Shown: positions 13,661 through 13,733 of the stretch, one piece after another
Layout of the letters: each line of letters begins with the position of its first letter
Position numbering within the stretch: position 1 is the first letter of the stretch
DNA from: an uncultured Blautia sp.
GTDB taxonomy: Bacteria > Bacillota > Clostridia > Lachnospirales > Lachnospiraceae
Length of the DNA: 13,733 nucleotides
Direction: 5' to 3'
NCBI GenBank assembly: GCA_900765525.1
Contig: CAAFRY010000194.1
Span: 1-13,733 of the forward strand
The notes under the pieces: generated by a model
The model's database searches: none
What the model saw: the letters and a program-made list of their open reading frames with translations, nothing else
What the model was told of the DNA's origin: nothing
Translations under genes and position numbers: made by a program

Positions 13661-13733
13661 TTCATTTTCAGCATAATGACGCAGAATGAATTTTCATTCT
13701 GCAAGGCGGAGGAATGAGGCGTAGCGGTGGCTA
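13661..13733. repeat. Palindromic intergenic repeat, truncated by the window end
   Basis: GCAGAATGAA (13681-13690) and TTCATTCTGC (13693-13702) form a perfect 10-bp inverted repeat with a TT centre. TTCATTTTCAGC (13661-13672) is an imperfect second copy of the right arm. The last bases, GTAGC-ggtg-GCTA (13720-13733), begin another hairpin that the window edge cuts. No coding character is seen after the exonuclease stop. Confidence 0.55.

Overview
This window looks like chromosomal DNA of a low-to-mid GC anaerobic Firmicute, most likely a Lachnospiraceae member (Blautia-like). That is an inference from gene content and style: a methionine aminopeptidase with an N-terminal SEC-C zinc knuckle, a purine pathway split into a PurO-type IMP cyclohydrolase plus a free-standing AICAR formyltransferase, a ZTP riboswitch, meso-diaminopimelate dehydrogenase, and purine-rich AGGAGG ribosome binding sites. 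I see no mobile element, CRISPR array, tRNA or rRNA.

Layout. (1) 1-221 is a structured, repeat-bearing intergenic region. (2) 222-4337 is a tight plus-strand cluster concerned mainly with translation and RNA modification: GNAT acetyltransferase, methionine aminopeptidase, RluA-type pseudouridine synthase, YgjP-type zinc metallohydrolase, and an RlmI-like rRNA methyltransferase. Gaps are 16 bases or fewer, and one junction is an ATGA overlap. (3) 4347-6437 is a purine module: a consensus-like promoter, a ZTP (pfl) riboswitch with an overlapping terminator, IMP cyclohydrolase, and AICAR formyltransferase. The two enzymes perform the last two steps to IMP, and the riboswitch ligand (ZMP/ZTP) is the substrate of the formyltransferase or derives from it. 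(4) 6541-7746 is a single-gene unit for a sorbitol/xylitol-type zinc dehydrogenase with its own promoter and terminator. (5) 7747-7990 holds a cluster of palindromes and then the leader of an M42 aminopeptidase (7991-9007). (6) 9008-9228 holds an unclassified base-paired segment and a promoter for the operon of diaminopimelate dehydrogenase and a YitT-family membrane protein (9229-11100). This operon ends at a strong bidirectional terminator shared with the convergent gene. (7) 11256-12674, minus strand, is a PurF-like protein whose N-terminal catalytic cysteine is replaced by glycine. It is divergent from exodeoxyribonuclease III (12882-13640). (8) 13641-13733 begins another palindromic repeat, cut by the window edge.

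Most genes are ordinary housekeeping. The points most worth a second look are the PurF paralog with an apparently dead glutaminase site, the readable two-state ZTP switch, two promoters whose spacers are palindromes, the unclassified structured segment before ddh, and the intergenic palindromic repeats.
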